A stretch of DNA of 64,000 nt from Linanthus parryae (Eukaryota > Streptophyta > Magnoliopsida > Ericales > Polemoniaceae). The position numbers and the translations under genes are program-made. The stretch covers positions 55,823,718-55,887,717 of the forward strand of contig JALGPY010000004.1 in the NCBI GenBank assembly GCA_023055425.1, given 5' to 3'. The notes below the pieces were generated by a model that was not told the DNA's origin, did no database searches, and saw nothing but the letters and a program-made list of their open reading frames with translations. Positions 32,969-44,294 of this stretch are shown here, piece by piece. Numbering within the stretch: the first letter of the stretch is position 1; the number at the start of each line of letters is the position of its first letter.

Positions 32969-35154
32969 TGATAACGCCCAAATAGGGGTTATCTTATAGC
33001 CTGAAAAGACGTGTATGTGTGCTGGAAAACCACGTTTTAGCCAGAATTCACCCTCAGAAAGCCTCAGAAATTAGAACGAGATGTTTATTTGCTCTTCATG
33101 AATTTCTGCTTATTTTACGCATTTCGAGATATGATCACGGGTTTGTTCATGTTGTCTTCACAGGAACAGGTTCGGGAAGTGCATTGGGATGCGTGCCGAG
33201 ATAGAATCGGGTTCGCCTCGGGAAACGTGCAGAAAATGCTCGGAGCAGGATTTGACCGAGACTGGTACAAGGGAGAGCGGAATGAAAAACGGAAAGACTG
33301 GAGGAAAAACGAGCAGTGAAAACCGCCCGAGGAAGCTGAAAACGCCAAAACCGGGAATGACCGGGATGCGCTCGGTTGACAATATCTTGAGCTCTATTTG
33401 GAATTTTGAAGTGAAACCAGGGGCAAAAGAACGGAGACGTCAAGGGCTTTCCGAAAACAGGTTATAATGCTGAAACGGAGTCCGGCCGAAAAATAGACTC
33501 CCGTCAAGTGTGGGTCCCAGACAGGCCACGCCCGAGTAAGGAGTCTCGTTTCCCCGTGTCCGGAGTCGTAAGAAACTATTTCATGTTCGGGACGATTTCC
33601 GGGACAGTTTTGGCCTAGGGGTATTTTGGTCATTTTAGCACCGGGCCCGGGTTTCCGGAGTCAAGTTCAGATTTTGTCTCCCAAATTCAGGCAGCAGTTT
33701 TCCTATGGCCAGAGTCAGGATTGGGCATAATTTAGAGCGGTTTTGACCCTGGGGTATTTTGGTAATTTTGACAAGTTTCGGGTCAAAACGCAAAACGGAG
33801 CAGAAAAGAGCAGTTTTTCTTGCTGTCTGCGTATTATACGCAGGATTCTGCGTATTATACGCAGACAGCAAGCCAGAGGAAGGATTTTTGGCCAGTTTCT
33901 GACCCTGTCTGCGTATTTTACGCAGGATCCTGCATATTATACGCAGCCAGGGGAAGAAAATACGCAGGAAAATGGAAAAATACGCAGCCCTGCGTATTAT
34001 ACGCAGCCAGGGAGGTGAAATACGCAGCCAGAGAGGAAAATACGCAGAAAGCAGCACATGTCAGGCTACTGTCTGCGTATTATACGCAGGATCCTGCGTA
34101 TTTTACGCAGACAGCACAAATTTTGAGGCGGTTTCGGTCAGTGGCAGTTTCGTAAATAAAGGCAATTTCCAGAAACGTCCTAAGCACTATATAAAGACTC
34201 GTCCAGACTCGTTTTAAAGGACAGGAACACACATCAACACATCCACGGAGAAGTCGGAGCATCCCCGGAGAGCACGGAAACGTGATTCCAGATTCGAAGA
34301 CCTAGTTTGATCTTATTCTCTCTCTCATTCAAAAACTGTGTTATTTACATATGAATGTCAGTAGCTAAACTTTTACCTAGGTTCTCGGTGAACCTAGGGT
34401 TTCGTTTTCAGATCAGTTCTACGTTTTGACTATGAATTCATGATCGTACTATCTTAATTCAGCAGCTTTATTCGTTATTCTGTCTTTGATTATATCTGTT
34501 TATGCATGATCGGAGTAGCTAACCAGAATTGCTACAGACCCGAGCCGGTAGGTGAAAACGTCTGGTTAGGGTTAGGAAGAGAAGACAGAATTTAGCACCT
34601 TACCCCGATGGGCCGACTAGCGAAGGGGAGTTAGGACTAGCCTGAAATCGTTAGACCAACTGTTAGAGAATCTGACCCGGGCCATCAGGACAGGTTAGAA
34701 ACCCTAGCAGCTTGAGAACGAGACTGCAGATTTAGGCAGCTTAACAGGAATCCGAAAGTCTGCAGGATCGTGATAGCGTGCAGGAAAAGAAAAGATACTG
34801 CACAATTGGTACGTGGCACGGATAACGAGACTGTTGTGTGTTTTCATGTCAAACAAAGAACGAAAATCTGAAGAACCCTAGGGGATCCCGGGACCTAGTA
34901 TCTCAAACCCTAGTTTTACAACCTTAAGATTATTTAGAAAATTCTCACAAAAAGATTTACGTTTCAGTTATTTACTACCAGTATTTAGTTAGCAAACAAA
35001 CTCTCAAAATATTCCTCCTTTTTACACTCTGTTCGTTAAAACTGATTACTAGAAAAACCTGCAAAGTCCCTGTGGGATCGATAATCCGAGTTGAAAATAC
35101 TCTCTATATTACTTGATTCGTATACTTGCGAATAGCACGCTAAATTGCGCATCA
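32969..35154 (+). repeat. Young Gypsy element 3' LTR
   Basis: Same length as the 5' LTR, with about 16 substitutions by eye and no indels. The dyad cluster is at 33,824-34,116 and the TATA box at 34,188. It ends GCGCATCA and is followed by the target copy GTTTC. Confidence 0.95.
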
Positions 35155-36204
35155 GTTTCTCCTGATATTCATGAGGATGTCACTCCCAGTGATGATGTTC
35201 CGCAGGATCAGTCTAGTGTGCCTGACACTACTGAGTCACAGCCAGTTGTAAAGGACAAGAACACTCCTCTGAAGACCTATGTTAAAACTCGGGTGGGGAC
35301 TAGGAACAGAAAGGTCCCAGAGCGTTACTCCCCAAGTCTTAATATATTGTTGACTGATTCTGGTGAGCCTGAGACTTACGCAGAGACCTTGCAGGATGTT
35401 AACTCTAGAAAGTGGGAGTCAGCTATGAATGATGAGATGGATTCTTTGCTTGGGAATCAGACATGGGAGTTAAAAGAACTTCCAATAAGGAAGAGGGCAC
35501 TTCATAACAGGTGGGTATATCGTGTGAAGAATGAATCTGATGGAAGTAAACGGTATTAGGCAAAGCTTGTTGTGAAGGGGTACCAGCACAAGCAGGGAAT
35601 TGATTATTCTGAGATATTTTCACCTGTGGTGAAGCTTACAACTATCAGGTTGGTTTTGAGTATGGTTTCTCAAGAAGATTTACATCTCGAGCAGTTAGAT
35701 GTAAGGACTGCATTCCTTCATGGTGACTTGGAGGATGAATTATATATGCATCAGCCAGAGGGTTTCGAGCTACAGGGAAAGGAGAATCTTGTGTGCAGGT
35801 TAAAGAAGAGCTTGCACGGTCTGAAACAAGCTCCTCGACAGTGGAACAAGAAGTTTGACAGTTTCATGTGCAGCTTGGGGTACACGAGATGTTATGCAGA
35901 CCATTGTTTCTATGTTAGACAGTTTGATGACTCCTACATAATCTTGTTGTTATACGTTGATGATATGCTGATTGCAGGATCCAGTTTGGATGAGATTAAC
36001 AACTTGAAGAAAAATTTGTCTACACAATTTGCCATGAAGGACTTGGGCCCTGCAATTCAGATTATTGGCATGAGGATAGTTAGAGATAGAGCCAGAGGTA
36101 CTCTGTATTTTTCCCAGGCAGAGAATGTGAAGAAGGCACTAAACAGATTCAGCATGGATCAGGCTAAGCCTGTGAACACTCCGTTGGGGGTCATTTTAAA
36201 ATGA
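35155..36204 (+). pseudogene. Tork-like reverse transcriptase
   Basis: The frame resumes after the Gypsy element (the 35,113 frame starts inside the LTR by chance). It runs through the linker into RT (ESAMNDEMDSLLGNQTWEL), meets a stop at 35,557, then continues 35,572-36,204. That part carries QLDVRTAFLHGDLEDELYM, the catalytic LLLYVDDMLIAGSS and KDLGPAIQIIGMRI. The YVDD motif is intact. The stop and the nested insertion disable the gene. Confidence 0.9.
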
Positions 36205-36860
36205 GTAAAGATGATTCACCAAAGACAGTTGAAGAACGGGAACACATGGGTAAGACTCCATATGCCTCGGCTATTGGTTCTTTGATGTGTGCTATGGTTT
36301 GTACTATGCCAGATATCTCCCATGCAGTGGGAGTTGTGAGCAGGTACATGAGCAATCCAGGAAAGCAACATTGGGAGGCCGTCAAATGGATCTTAAGATA
36401 CTTGAGAGGTTCTTCGAACACGTGCTTATGTTTTGGTGGAGGTGCTTTGAACTTAAGGGTTTTGTTGATGCTGATCTTGCTGGTGATCTTGATAAGAGGA
36501 AGAGTATTATAGGGTATGTGTTTACCTTGGGTGGTACGGCGGTGTCATGGGGTTCCTACTTGCAGAAGGTTGTTGCTCTTTCAAAAACGGAAAATGAGTA
36601 TATTGATATCACGGAAGCTGCAAAGGAGATGGTATGGTTGCAGAGGTTCTTAGGAGAGTTGGGAAAGATACAGGAGAATGGCACGCTTCACAGTGACAGT
36701 CAGAGTGCTATTTTTCTTGCTAAAATCTAGCGTTCCATTCTAAGACCAAGCATATTGAGACAAAGTATCATTTCATCCGTGAGTTACTTGATGATGGTTA
36801 GGTACAGCTTGAGAAGATTTGTGGAAGTGAGAACCCAGCAGACCTGTTCACAAAGGTTGT
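36201..36860 (+). pseudogene. Tork-like RNase H region
   Basis: The end of RT (TPYASAIGSLMCAMVCTMPD) and RNase H lie in shifted frames: FVDADLAGDLDKRKSIIGYV, VSWGSYLQKVVALSKTENEY and LHSDSQSAIFLAK (ending at 36,730), then the SKHIETKYHFIR region. Acidic and histidine positions of Copia RNase H are visible. Frameshifts at about 36,300-36,450 and a stop at 36,728 disable it. Confidence 0.85.
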
Positions 36861-36990
36861 TACTATTGAGAGATTGAAGCTGTGGGCAGCTTCAGTGGGT
36901 CTTCTTTCTTGAAGAAGATGAGTTGAGTTGCAGGCATGGAGCTTGATTATGTTAGGGGATGTCGTTCTGGTACATGATGTTGAACCAGTC

Positions 36991-37346
36991 TCCAAGTGGG
37001 AGAATTGTTGGGTTGGAGCCCTGGTTCATGGGCGATCCGTTTTATGAATCGCCCCGGTTCATGTTTTGCTACGACTCGAAAAGAGAGACATGATTCGTGG
37101 AGCGAAGGCTTGGGCCGGTTTGGGCTTGGATCTGGCCCGATTTAATAGGTCGTCTATTTATAGAGTTCTTAGGGTTCGTAGCATGTTATGTTGAGCATTT
37201 CTGATTTCGCTTGTAATTCTCTCTGAGACGATCCGTCTGTTTTTAGTGAAATCTCTGCAGCTCCGTGGAAGTAGGTTGTTTTTCCGAACCACGTAAATAT
37301 GTTTGTTTTGATTCTTTCTTTCTGCATTTTTCGTTTTTACACAACA
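36991..37346 (+). repeat. Tork-like element PPT and 3' LTR
   Basis: The PPT-like AAGTGGGAGAA precedes the LTR start at 37,006 (TGTTGGGTTGGAGCC); the LTR ends ACACAACA at 37,346. It differs from the 5' LTR by roughly 35 substitutions and two short indels. Target copy CTATG follows at 37,347-37,351. Confidence 0.9.
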
Positions 37347-37351
37347 CTATG

Positions 37352-38467
37352 GCATCTTAATAGGTAGTAGGCTCATCATGTATGAGCATTGTGTGACCAG
37401 ACTCTGTCAAGAGAAGTCCATACCTATCAAGCTCCCGGCGCACTCTACTAGATCTACGAAGCTCTTGTGTTACTTGAACAGGCTGCTCCACAACCTCTTG
37501 TGGTTCCTGCTCATGTTCCAGAGTAGGATGAATGCTTTGTAGTTCTTGAACTTCTTAAAGTTCTACGGTCCTCCCACTTGCTTCTTTAGAGACAAACTCT
37601 TTTTCTAGAAACACGTCGGACCGAGAAACAAACACTTTGTTCTCAGTTGGATTGTAGAAATAATATCCCTTAGTTTCCTTAGGGTATTCCACAACTTGCA
37701 TTTGTCCGACTTAGGCCCTAGCTTGTCTGATTGTAAACGTTTTACATAGACATCACAACCCCCAATCTTCATGAACGACACTGTGAGGGACGCCTCCCAC
37801 TCCAAATCTCATGTGGTGTCTTCATGACTGACTTGGATGGAACACGGTTAATGGTGAAAGATGCACTTAATAGAGCATAGCCCCAAAATGATAATGGAAG
37901 ATCAGTCTGACACATCATATATCAAACCATATCTAATAGAGTTCGATTCCTCCTTTCGGACACGCCATTCGATTGTGGCGTTCCGGGTGGAGTGAGCTGG
38001 GATATGATCCCACACTCTCTAAGATAGTCGTCAAAATCTTGGCTCAAGTATTCTCCTCCACAATCCGATCGTAGAGCCTTAATACCTTTTCCAAGTTGCT
38101 TCTCTACTTTATTCTTGAATTCTTTGAACTTTTCAAAGGACTCGGATTTGGCCTTCATAAGGTATACAAATCAATATCTACTGAAATCATCAATAAATGT
38201 AATGAAGTAGACATAACCACCCCTGGAAGGTGTGGCAAATGGCCCACATACATCAGTATGTACTAGTGCCAATTTCTCACTAGTCCTCTCACCTTTCTTA
38301 TTGAAAGGGGACTTTGTCATTTTTTCCAATAAACAAGTCTCACATGTCTCATATGATTCAAAATCAAATGAGTCTAGGAATCCATCCTTATGGAGTCTAG
38401 ATACTCGCTTCTCGTTTATATGTCCTAAATGACAGTGTCGTAAATAAATAGATTTTAAATCATTTAT
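37352..38467 (-). pseudogene. Angela-like integrase
   Basis: Minus-strand frames give the GAG_pre-integrase-like stretch (SYETCETCL, about 38,340) and the integrase core (LVHTDVCGPFATPSRGGYVY, about 38,260). KALRSDCGGEYLSQDFDDYL and PGTPQSNGVSERRNRTLLDM follow (38,158-37,922). The D, D and E catalytic surroundings are recognisable across broken frames. Further integrase C-terminal sequence continues to 37,352, where the Tork-like element interrupts. Confidence 0.85.
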
Positions 38468-38890
38468 TTAAATCCTCTTGGTATTTATGTTATAGACAGG
38501 ATTATTTAGATCAAGGATACATAATCCATTAAATAATTGCGCACTACTATAGTGGATACTATCAAAATAAATGGAACAACAATTGTTCTTTATTGAAATA
38601 GTAAAACCTTCCTTGTCCAAACAGGAAATAGAAATAATTTTCCTGCTCGTAGCAGGCACAAAATAGCAATTATTTAATTCTAAAACTAATCCTGAAGGCA
38701 GAGACAGTTCGTACATGCCTACAGCCAATGCAACAACCTTTGCTCCATTCCCAACGCGCAAATCTATCTCTCCTTTAGCCAATCTTCTACTTCTCTTTAG
38801 ATCCTGCACATTTCGACAAATGTGAGATCCACATCCAGTATCCAATACCCAAGATGAAGAGCAGTAATATTGACATCTATAACAAAAATA
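38468..38890 (-). pseudogene. Angela-like protease
   Basis: The minus-strand frame 38,845-38,468 begins within the aspartic protease motif (DTGCGSHICRN) and continues RVGNGAKVVALAVG and ISCLDKEGF, typical of Angela/BARE proteases. The frame is shifted relative to the preceding gag frame, a break near 38,845. Confidence 0.9.
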
Positions 38891-39749
38891 CCTGGTGGTG
38901 GTGGAATCACTACTCCAATCCTCCTATCCTCTAGATATTTTGGGCAGTTCCTCTTCCAGTGTCCAGGCTGACTGTAGTAATGACATTCATCTTTAGTCAC
39001 ACCTTTGGATACGCCACCAACAGGCTTAAGGGCTGTTTCCTTAGGTTTGGCAACTGCCTTGCCTTTTCCCTTGGAGGTAGAGGCAAACCTTTTGCCCTTT
39101 CCTTTTTGTACCATCATTATGGATTTTACCTTACCCTTGTTGATGCCTTGTTCATCTGTCCTCAACATATTGAGTAGGTATCGCAGAGGTTTCACGATAT
39201 CATTCATGTCATAGTTCATAATGAACTGTCCATAACTCTCAGGCAACGATTGCAATATGAGATCGGTCGCCAACTCTTGACCCACCAGAAAACCTAGGCG
39301 GCCGAGGCTCTCTTGGTAGCCTATCATACGCAACACGTGCGGCCCGACATGGTTTTCCTCTGACAGATGACATTTTAACAATGCCTTGGAAATTTCATAC
39401 CTCTCAACCCTAGCCTTCTCTTGGAAGAGCTGCTTCAAGTGTGCGATCATATCGACTGTATTCATGTTCTCATGTTGCTTCTGAAGCTCAGAGGACATGG
39501 TGCAAAGCACTAGGCATGCCGAATTATTAGCGTCATCAACACGCTTCTGATCTGATACGCCTTTAGGTCTGCAGGAGTGTTGCATTCCGGACAATCAGGA
39601 ACTTGCTCCGCTAGAGCGTAGAGTTTCTTTTCTTGCTTGAGATCGATTCTCAAGTTTCTGTACCAGTCTAGTAGATTGTTCCCGGAGAGTTTGTCCTTCT
39701 CAAGGACAGACCGTAGAGAGTGAGATGAGTTCGATGAGTTGTTTGCCAT
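38870..39749 (-). pseudogene. Angela-like gag
   Basis: Starts at the ATG at 39,749 (MANNSSNSSHSLRSVLEKDK) and reads LDWYRNLRIDLKQEKK. It shifts frame near 39,560, continuing SSELQKQHENMNTVDMI, RYEISKALLKCHLSEENHV and LILQSLPESYGQFIMNY. The zinc knuckle reads CHYYSQPGHWKRNC, so the second Cys of CCHC is replaced by Tyr. The Lys/Gly-rich basic stretch before it fits nucleic-acid binding. Confidence 0.9.
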
Positions 39750-41414
39750 TGGTATTCTACAAAAACAAAATACACAAGTTTTAGTATTTGTGAACAATTA
39801 ACTTTATTTAATAATGGCTAAATTATTAAATACAGCTCCCTCTATTTTTCTACGGACTAATAATCCTCAAATATTAATGGGGAAAATATCAGTATATTTT
39901 CGGGTGGGTGCCAAGATTCCTATTTCACTTCTTTTTAGCTTGCTTTGGCAAGTCACCCAAAATTAGCTATTTAGGTAGGAACAATTCCAATTGCATCCTT
40001 ATGCAACTCTTGGTTCAATTGGAAAAATAACTCCTTCTTTATCCATCCCATGGATAATCCCAATTGTTTGCCTCTAGGATTTTAATCTTATTAAAATCAC
40101 CTAGTTGCGTCCAACCTCTTACTTAGACAGTTGCACATTACTTGCTTGTGCCATCGCAGCACCATCATGACAAATCAAGTCGCACTGCTTTGGCATGCAC
40201 GAGCTTGATAATCATGATCATGAAGAGTGTCTAAATAACGGAAAGACAAAAAACACAATATTTGAATTGAGGGATTTTATCTTATATTTTAAGTTGTTTT
40301 GTTGATCCATATCAACTGATCTACTTATTTGAGTTTGGGCAAAAACTCCGAATAAAAGATCCGGGTTGTTAATTATCTTATTATCAAATTGCATGCATCA
40401 TCTATACACCAACAACAATAATTAAGACAATAAAGTAAACATCCACAAAAAGAAATTAACGTGATATGAATATGACCTCATAGACTAAGATATTCCCAGG
40501 CCAATGAGAATATATATGAACCCTAGAATAGAAAACGCATATCCATGTGCCTCCATCTCTTGGTCCATCCTTCATAGTCTTGTGGAATGCTCCATGCTCC
40601 ATGTTGTGGCTCCTTTAATTCTTCAGGCTTGTTTTCTTAAATCTTGACTATCTATCTATTTTATCTAGTACTAGCTAACATCTATACTAAATAAAATAAA
40701 TCTCACAAGTTGAGAAAAATACCGGCTCGCAGGACGTAAAACCTAATTAATTATTACATCAAATTGTTCATCTCGCAGGGCGTAAACAAACCACAGAAAT
40801 TAAACTTTCACAACAAACCACATCTAATGCCTTATCCAATCACCATCCAATTGCACATAAACAGTTAAAACCATTTTTAACGCGCTTAGTCAATTTTAGA
40901 TGAATTTGGATGTGTTGTGGTTAAAACAGTCAAAGGGTCCACTTATCAATAAAGTCGAACCACCCAAAAAGGACCAAGGCGCGGACTTGGGCCGGTCGAA
41001 CGAGCCCCACGTGCGGTCGGGCCGCACGCTAGGACGGCCCGACTCCTTGGTCGTGCCCTAGCTTGGGCGACAAGGCAAGGGGACGGTCCCTAGGGGGGGG
41101 GGGAACCTCCTTAGGGAGTTGTTTCCAAAACAAATCTTTGCCTTGTTGCCCAAGTTTAGTTGTTTCCATGTTTGAAAAACCCTTTTTCAAAGCATGTGCC
41201 CAAACCCCAGGTCCTATATCCAAAATTACTCACATCCTATGTGATCAAACTCACTAATTTTCACATCCAATGTTAAATTAGGTCTTGTTTGTCTTGAATC
41301 AAATTCAAGTTGCATCTAATATGCTTAATTTATCGTTTTAACGCGATAATCAAAAATTATAGGTGAAAAACAACAAAACGTAACACATAAACCACGTTAT
41401 GCTCTACGACCTGT
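39750..41414 (-). other. Untranslated leader of the Angela-like element
   Basis: About 1.7 kb between primer site and gag with no coding similarity. A long leader is usual for the Angela/BARE group. It contains an 11-base G run near 41,093. Confidence 0.65.
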
Positions 41415-41427
41415 GGCTCTGATACCA
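41415..41427 (-). other. Primer binding site (initiator tRNA-Met type)
   Basis: Minus strand TGGTATCAGAGCC lies one base from the 5' LTR, the standard Copia primer site. It fixes the element's orientation. Confidence 0.95.
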
Positions 41428-41428
41428 C

Positions 41429-42842
41429 TGTAGGATTTTGATCATGGATACGCAGCGGAATAGCAATAAATTTATCCGATCAAGACCCTCCAAGGATCAC
41501 AGGAAGAGAAATCATGACGATGGTAAAGGATTCGTGTTATGTACCTTGTAGGTCTCCTTTGATGACTTCTAACGCGAAAAGTATCACGTCTCTACGGTTG
41601 ATCCACGCCTAGGATTGAGATCTAGATCTTCCAAACACCTTGTTCTAGCTAGGAAGAATGGAAGAGGATGAAGAAATCATGCAACGGAGCACCAAAGAGA
41701 GGGGTGGCCCTCTCTTCTTGGCCGACGGGTAGGGCGGACGGCAAGGGTTTTTCGGCCCTCCTTGTTGTCTTGCTCTCTCCTTCCTTCTCTCCTACTCAAC
41801 TTATGTTATGAGCATTATTTGTAGGGAAGGTAGCTAGGAGCATCCTTTATATAGTCCAACAACTCCTTGTTAATACATAAAGGCCCTCTCCTAATCCTAC
41901 TCAAGTTCGGATTAGTCCAACTTGCATATTAGTCTTTCTTAGTTAGCAAGTTGTTGCGATTTGATCCTTCCAATTAATTAATTATATTAATTAATTCCCA
42001 AGTCTAGTTCAATCTTATATGGCGTGTGACCCCATAGGTTCTATTTAGTTGGTAGTAACTGTTTACTAATATGGAGCGGCCTCTAGCAAGACATTCATTG
42101 TAGCCAACCAATAGAAATAGTCATCATGACAAACCTTGTGCAAGTATTGTCTCATCCCTTTGTCTCAATATCCGGATTGGACACGAGACATACAAATCAC
42201 ACTCGTATATCCAATCCATAGTTCCTCGATCCTGAGAATAGTCATATTCGTGCAAATAACATCAATATCCTATATTGATTTATTTGAGTCTGGCCAGACA
42301 TTCCATAAGCACTATCCCTGGAGTGGCCTAGGATATTTGCTCCCGTTATGTGGGAGAGAAAAATTCTATCTACATCGCTACGATATCTAAGCTTGCTGCA
42401 TATGTATCCGATACGCACCTTTATGACTACTCAGTCACGGTGTAGCGTTTGACGCTACCAAAACACAACATTCCACAACTAGAAGATCTAGTGACTTCAA
42501 GTCTAAGGATGACAATACCGTTGTCACCGCGAGAAGCACTTGTGACTTTACATAACATGTATGTAGCCTTCTCGGAGATGGGTCAATCCATTATGCCATT
42601 ACTCATAATGCATACCCATGTGTTGGATCATGATATCTCCATATCAATCCAATCCCATACTAGTCTATAGAAGATTGTCCTATTTAATCATTATAATAGA
42701 CTAGGGATATTTAATATAAACAACACAATTGTAAATCTAAGGACTTCATTATATTAAATATCCAATAAATAATACAATGAATGTTCTAGCCAATTTATTG
42801 TTCATACTAAACAAGATTACCTCTAGGGAACCTATTCCAACA
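41429..42842 (-). repeat. Angela-like element 5' LTR
   Basis: Minus strand begins TGTTGGAATAGG and ends CCTACA. A TATA-like TATATAAA lies on the minus strand at 41,846-41,853. It retains about 100 bp that the 3' LTR lacks. Confidence 0.95.
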
Positions 42843-43002
42843 AAACCTCCATCCATGTATTTGATTCCGTCCATCACTTTAAAAGGATCTTCGCCTCGTG
42901 CAATTGGTCAAATGAACACTGACACTATTATTTTTATGGCGCTTGTATCAGATGCTTTGCAGCCCCGCCGCGTGTAAGCTGAGCTTTTGCCTATTTATTA
43001 TG
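42843..43002 (+). repeat. LINE-derived segment, copy 2, middle part
   Basis: Resumes the copy split at 19,478 and matches the reverse complement of about 4,830-4,990. Degraded RNase-H-like wording (LKGSSPRAIGQMNTDTII) is visible. It ends in TTTATTATG, the target copy of the Mutator-like element. Confidence 0.8.
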
Positions 43003-43260
43003 GGGTAATTTACAGTTTGTGCCCTTAGGTTTATGTAAATAGGCAATTCGCAACCTTGCTGTTCATCAATTAATGGGGGACACCCTTATTTTGGATGGTT
43101 TGTAACGGTCATGGACGGAAAATGCGAAAGTGCTAATTTGCCCATATACCTTTACTCAATATTTATAGGGTAATTTACACAAAGCACCCTCGGATTATGG
43201 TAAATAGGCATTGGGCACCCATACTGTTTGCCCATCGGCAGGGGACACCTTAATTTATAC
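43003..43260 (+). repeat. Left compound TIR of the Mutator-like element
   Basis: Two TIR-like units: 43,003-43,110 (GGGTAATTTACAGTTTG... ...GGCAATTCG) and 43,168-43,255 (GGGTAATTTACACAAAG... ...GGCATTGGG). Both are followed by a GGGGGACACC/GGGGACACC word. Confidence 0.8.
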
Positions 43261-43397
43261 AGACTCCAATGGAAATGAGTAAGTATTACTTTACATTCAT
43301 ATTTATACAATATTTAATCTGTAAGTTACATAAAGTGTAAAAAGACCAATCTACCCATGATTTGTTGGTTCATTTTTTACTTCAATAGTGTTATTGC

Positions 43398-43535
43398 GAG
43401 CAATTTTTTAGTGCTCCAAAGAGAACCACGTGATGCTCTACAACCAACCAATCACTTTCAATTTTTTTAAGTGTTGCATTTTCATTGGTTGTAGAGCACC
43501 ACGTGATGCTCTAATAAAGCACTAAAAAATTTCTC
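43398..43535. mobile_element. 138-bp Mutator-type MITE
   Basis: Begins GAGCAATTTTTTAGTGCT and, on the reverse strand, GAGAAATTTTTTAGTGCT. The inverted repeats extend about 50 bp through CACGTGATGCTCTACAACCA. A perfect 9-bp target duplication TGTTATTGC occupies 43,389-43,397 and 43,536-43,544. Non-coding hairpin. Confidence 0.92.
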
Positions 43536-43544
43536 TGTTATTGC

Positions 43545-44294
43545 CACCGAAAAATCCCCTCCGTGACTCTCCAACACCAATTGATGAAAAATATAGAGGG
43601 TTAATCAATCCACAACAACTTATAGAAAGTACTCAACTCGCATGAAAAAGATATCGCATCTGTGTAAATTTTATATCTGCAAGTATAAAAAACCGAGTCA
43701 TCCAATAGATACGCCAAAAAAAAAAACAGTTTTACGTGGGTTCATAATGGTACATAAATCAGTTGACAGAGAGAGTGAAATGGGAATACGCAATAAAATC
43801 GTCTTAAAAGATTTTTTTGTAATTTATTTAAGATGTTGCTAGATAGTAATAGAATCGTATCAGTTTGTTATGCATCTCTTTGTATCTTTTCTGTTTTTCT
43901 TTTGTTCACAAGCACTTTTTAGCATATTACAACAAGCTGAATGCTTGATTTTTTTAATTCAACGCTTGATTTTTAATAAACTTGGGTTGTGTTAACTACT
44001 ATAATCTTTGACAACAAAATTATTATAATCCTCTTTATTTAGTTTCGGATAATTTTCAATGACATTGTTTAGTTTTACTTTAAAAAAATCATTATCATTC
44101 TAGTAAACAAACCACATATTAATGTTGATATTTGACAAGTACTCTATCAGAATTAATTTTGTGAAATAAAACATCAAATTCACTCAGTGTTGATTTTCAT
44201 TCTCGAATTTACCTTTTGACAACAACAAAATATATTCTTTAGTAGTTTAAAACCATCCATGCAGAGGTAAAAGAGTCATGCAATTTAATGATAT
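43545..44294. other. Interior of the Mutator-like element
   Basis: AT-rich and without coding similarity; no transposase remnant is recognisable. Ends in GATAT, the likely target copy of the SIRE-like element. Confidence 0.55.

Larger units (their letters stand above)
24863..35154 (+). mobile_element. Athila-like Gypsy element lacking RT (gag-pro only), very young
   Basis: LTRs are 24,863-27,048 and 32,969-35,154, each 2,186 bp and differing at about 16 sites by eye (99.3% identical); TSD GTTTC is perfect. The primer site TGGCGCCGTTGCCGGGGA matches tRNA-Asp, as in Athila. The interior encodes Gag and an aspartic protease, fused in frame to an integrase C-terminal tail. Reverse transcriptase, RNase H and the integrase core are absent. 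The remaining 3.1 kb is non-coding and holds an array of palindromes. The structure fits a non-autonomous element (TR-GAG-like) that must use enzymes supplied in trans. Given the low LTR divergence it moved recently. Confidence 0.9.
22352..37346 (+). mobile_element. Tork-like Copia LTR retrotransposon, interrupted
   Basis: Full-length plus-strand Copia element with LTRs 22,352-22,701 and 37,006-37,346, TSD CTATG, an iMet-type primer site at 22,704 and a PPT before 37,006. Gene order is gag, protease, integrase, reverse transcriptase, RNase H. It is split at 24,862/35,155 by a younger Gypsy element within the integrase-RT linker. Stops in gag, RT and elsewhere make it defective. The LTRs differ at roughly 10% of sites by eye, with many transitions. 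Lineage (Tork/Tnt1-like) is inferred from Gag zinc-knuckle and RT wording and is less certain than the superfamily. Confidence 0.85.
19479..42842 (-). mobile_element. Angela/BARE-like Copia LTR retrotransposon, interrupted
   Basis: This full-length Copia element lies on the minus strand and is split by a nested element (22,352-37,346). LTRs are 41,429-42,842 (5') and 19,479-20,787 (3'). Target-site copies GAACC (19,474-19,478) and AAACC (42,843-42,847) differ at one base. The order on the minus strand is 5' LTR, tRNA-iMet primer site, long leader, gag, protease, integrase, reverse transcriptase, RNase H, PPT and 3' LTR, which is Copia order. The Gag start (LRSVLEKDKLSGNN) and RT wording (SMKDLGEAAYILGI) are typical of the Angela/BARE group. 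Frameshifts and stops in every gene make it defective. The LTRs differ at about 6% of sites by eye. Confidence 0.9.
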
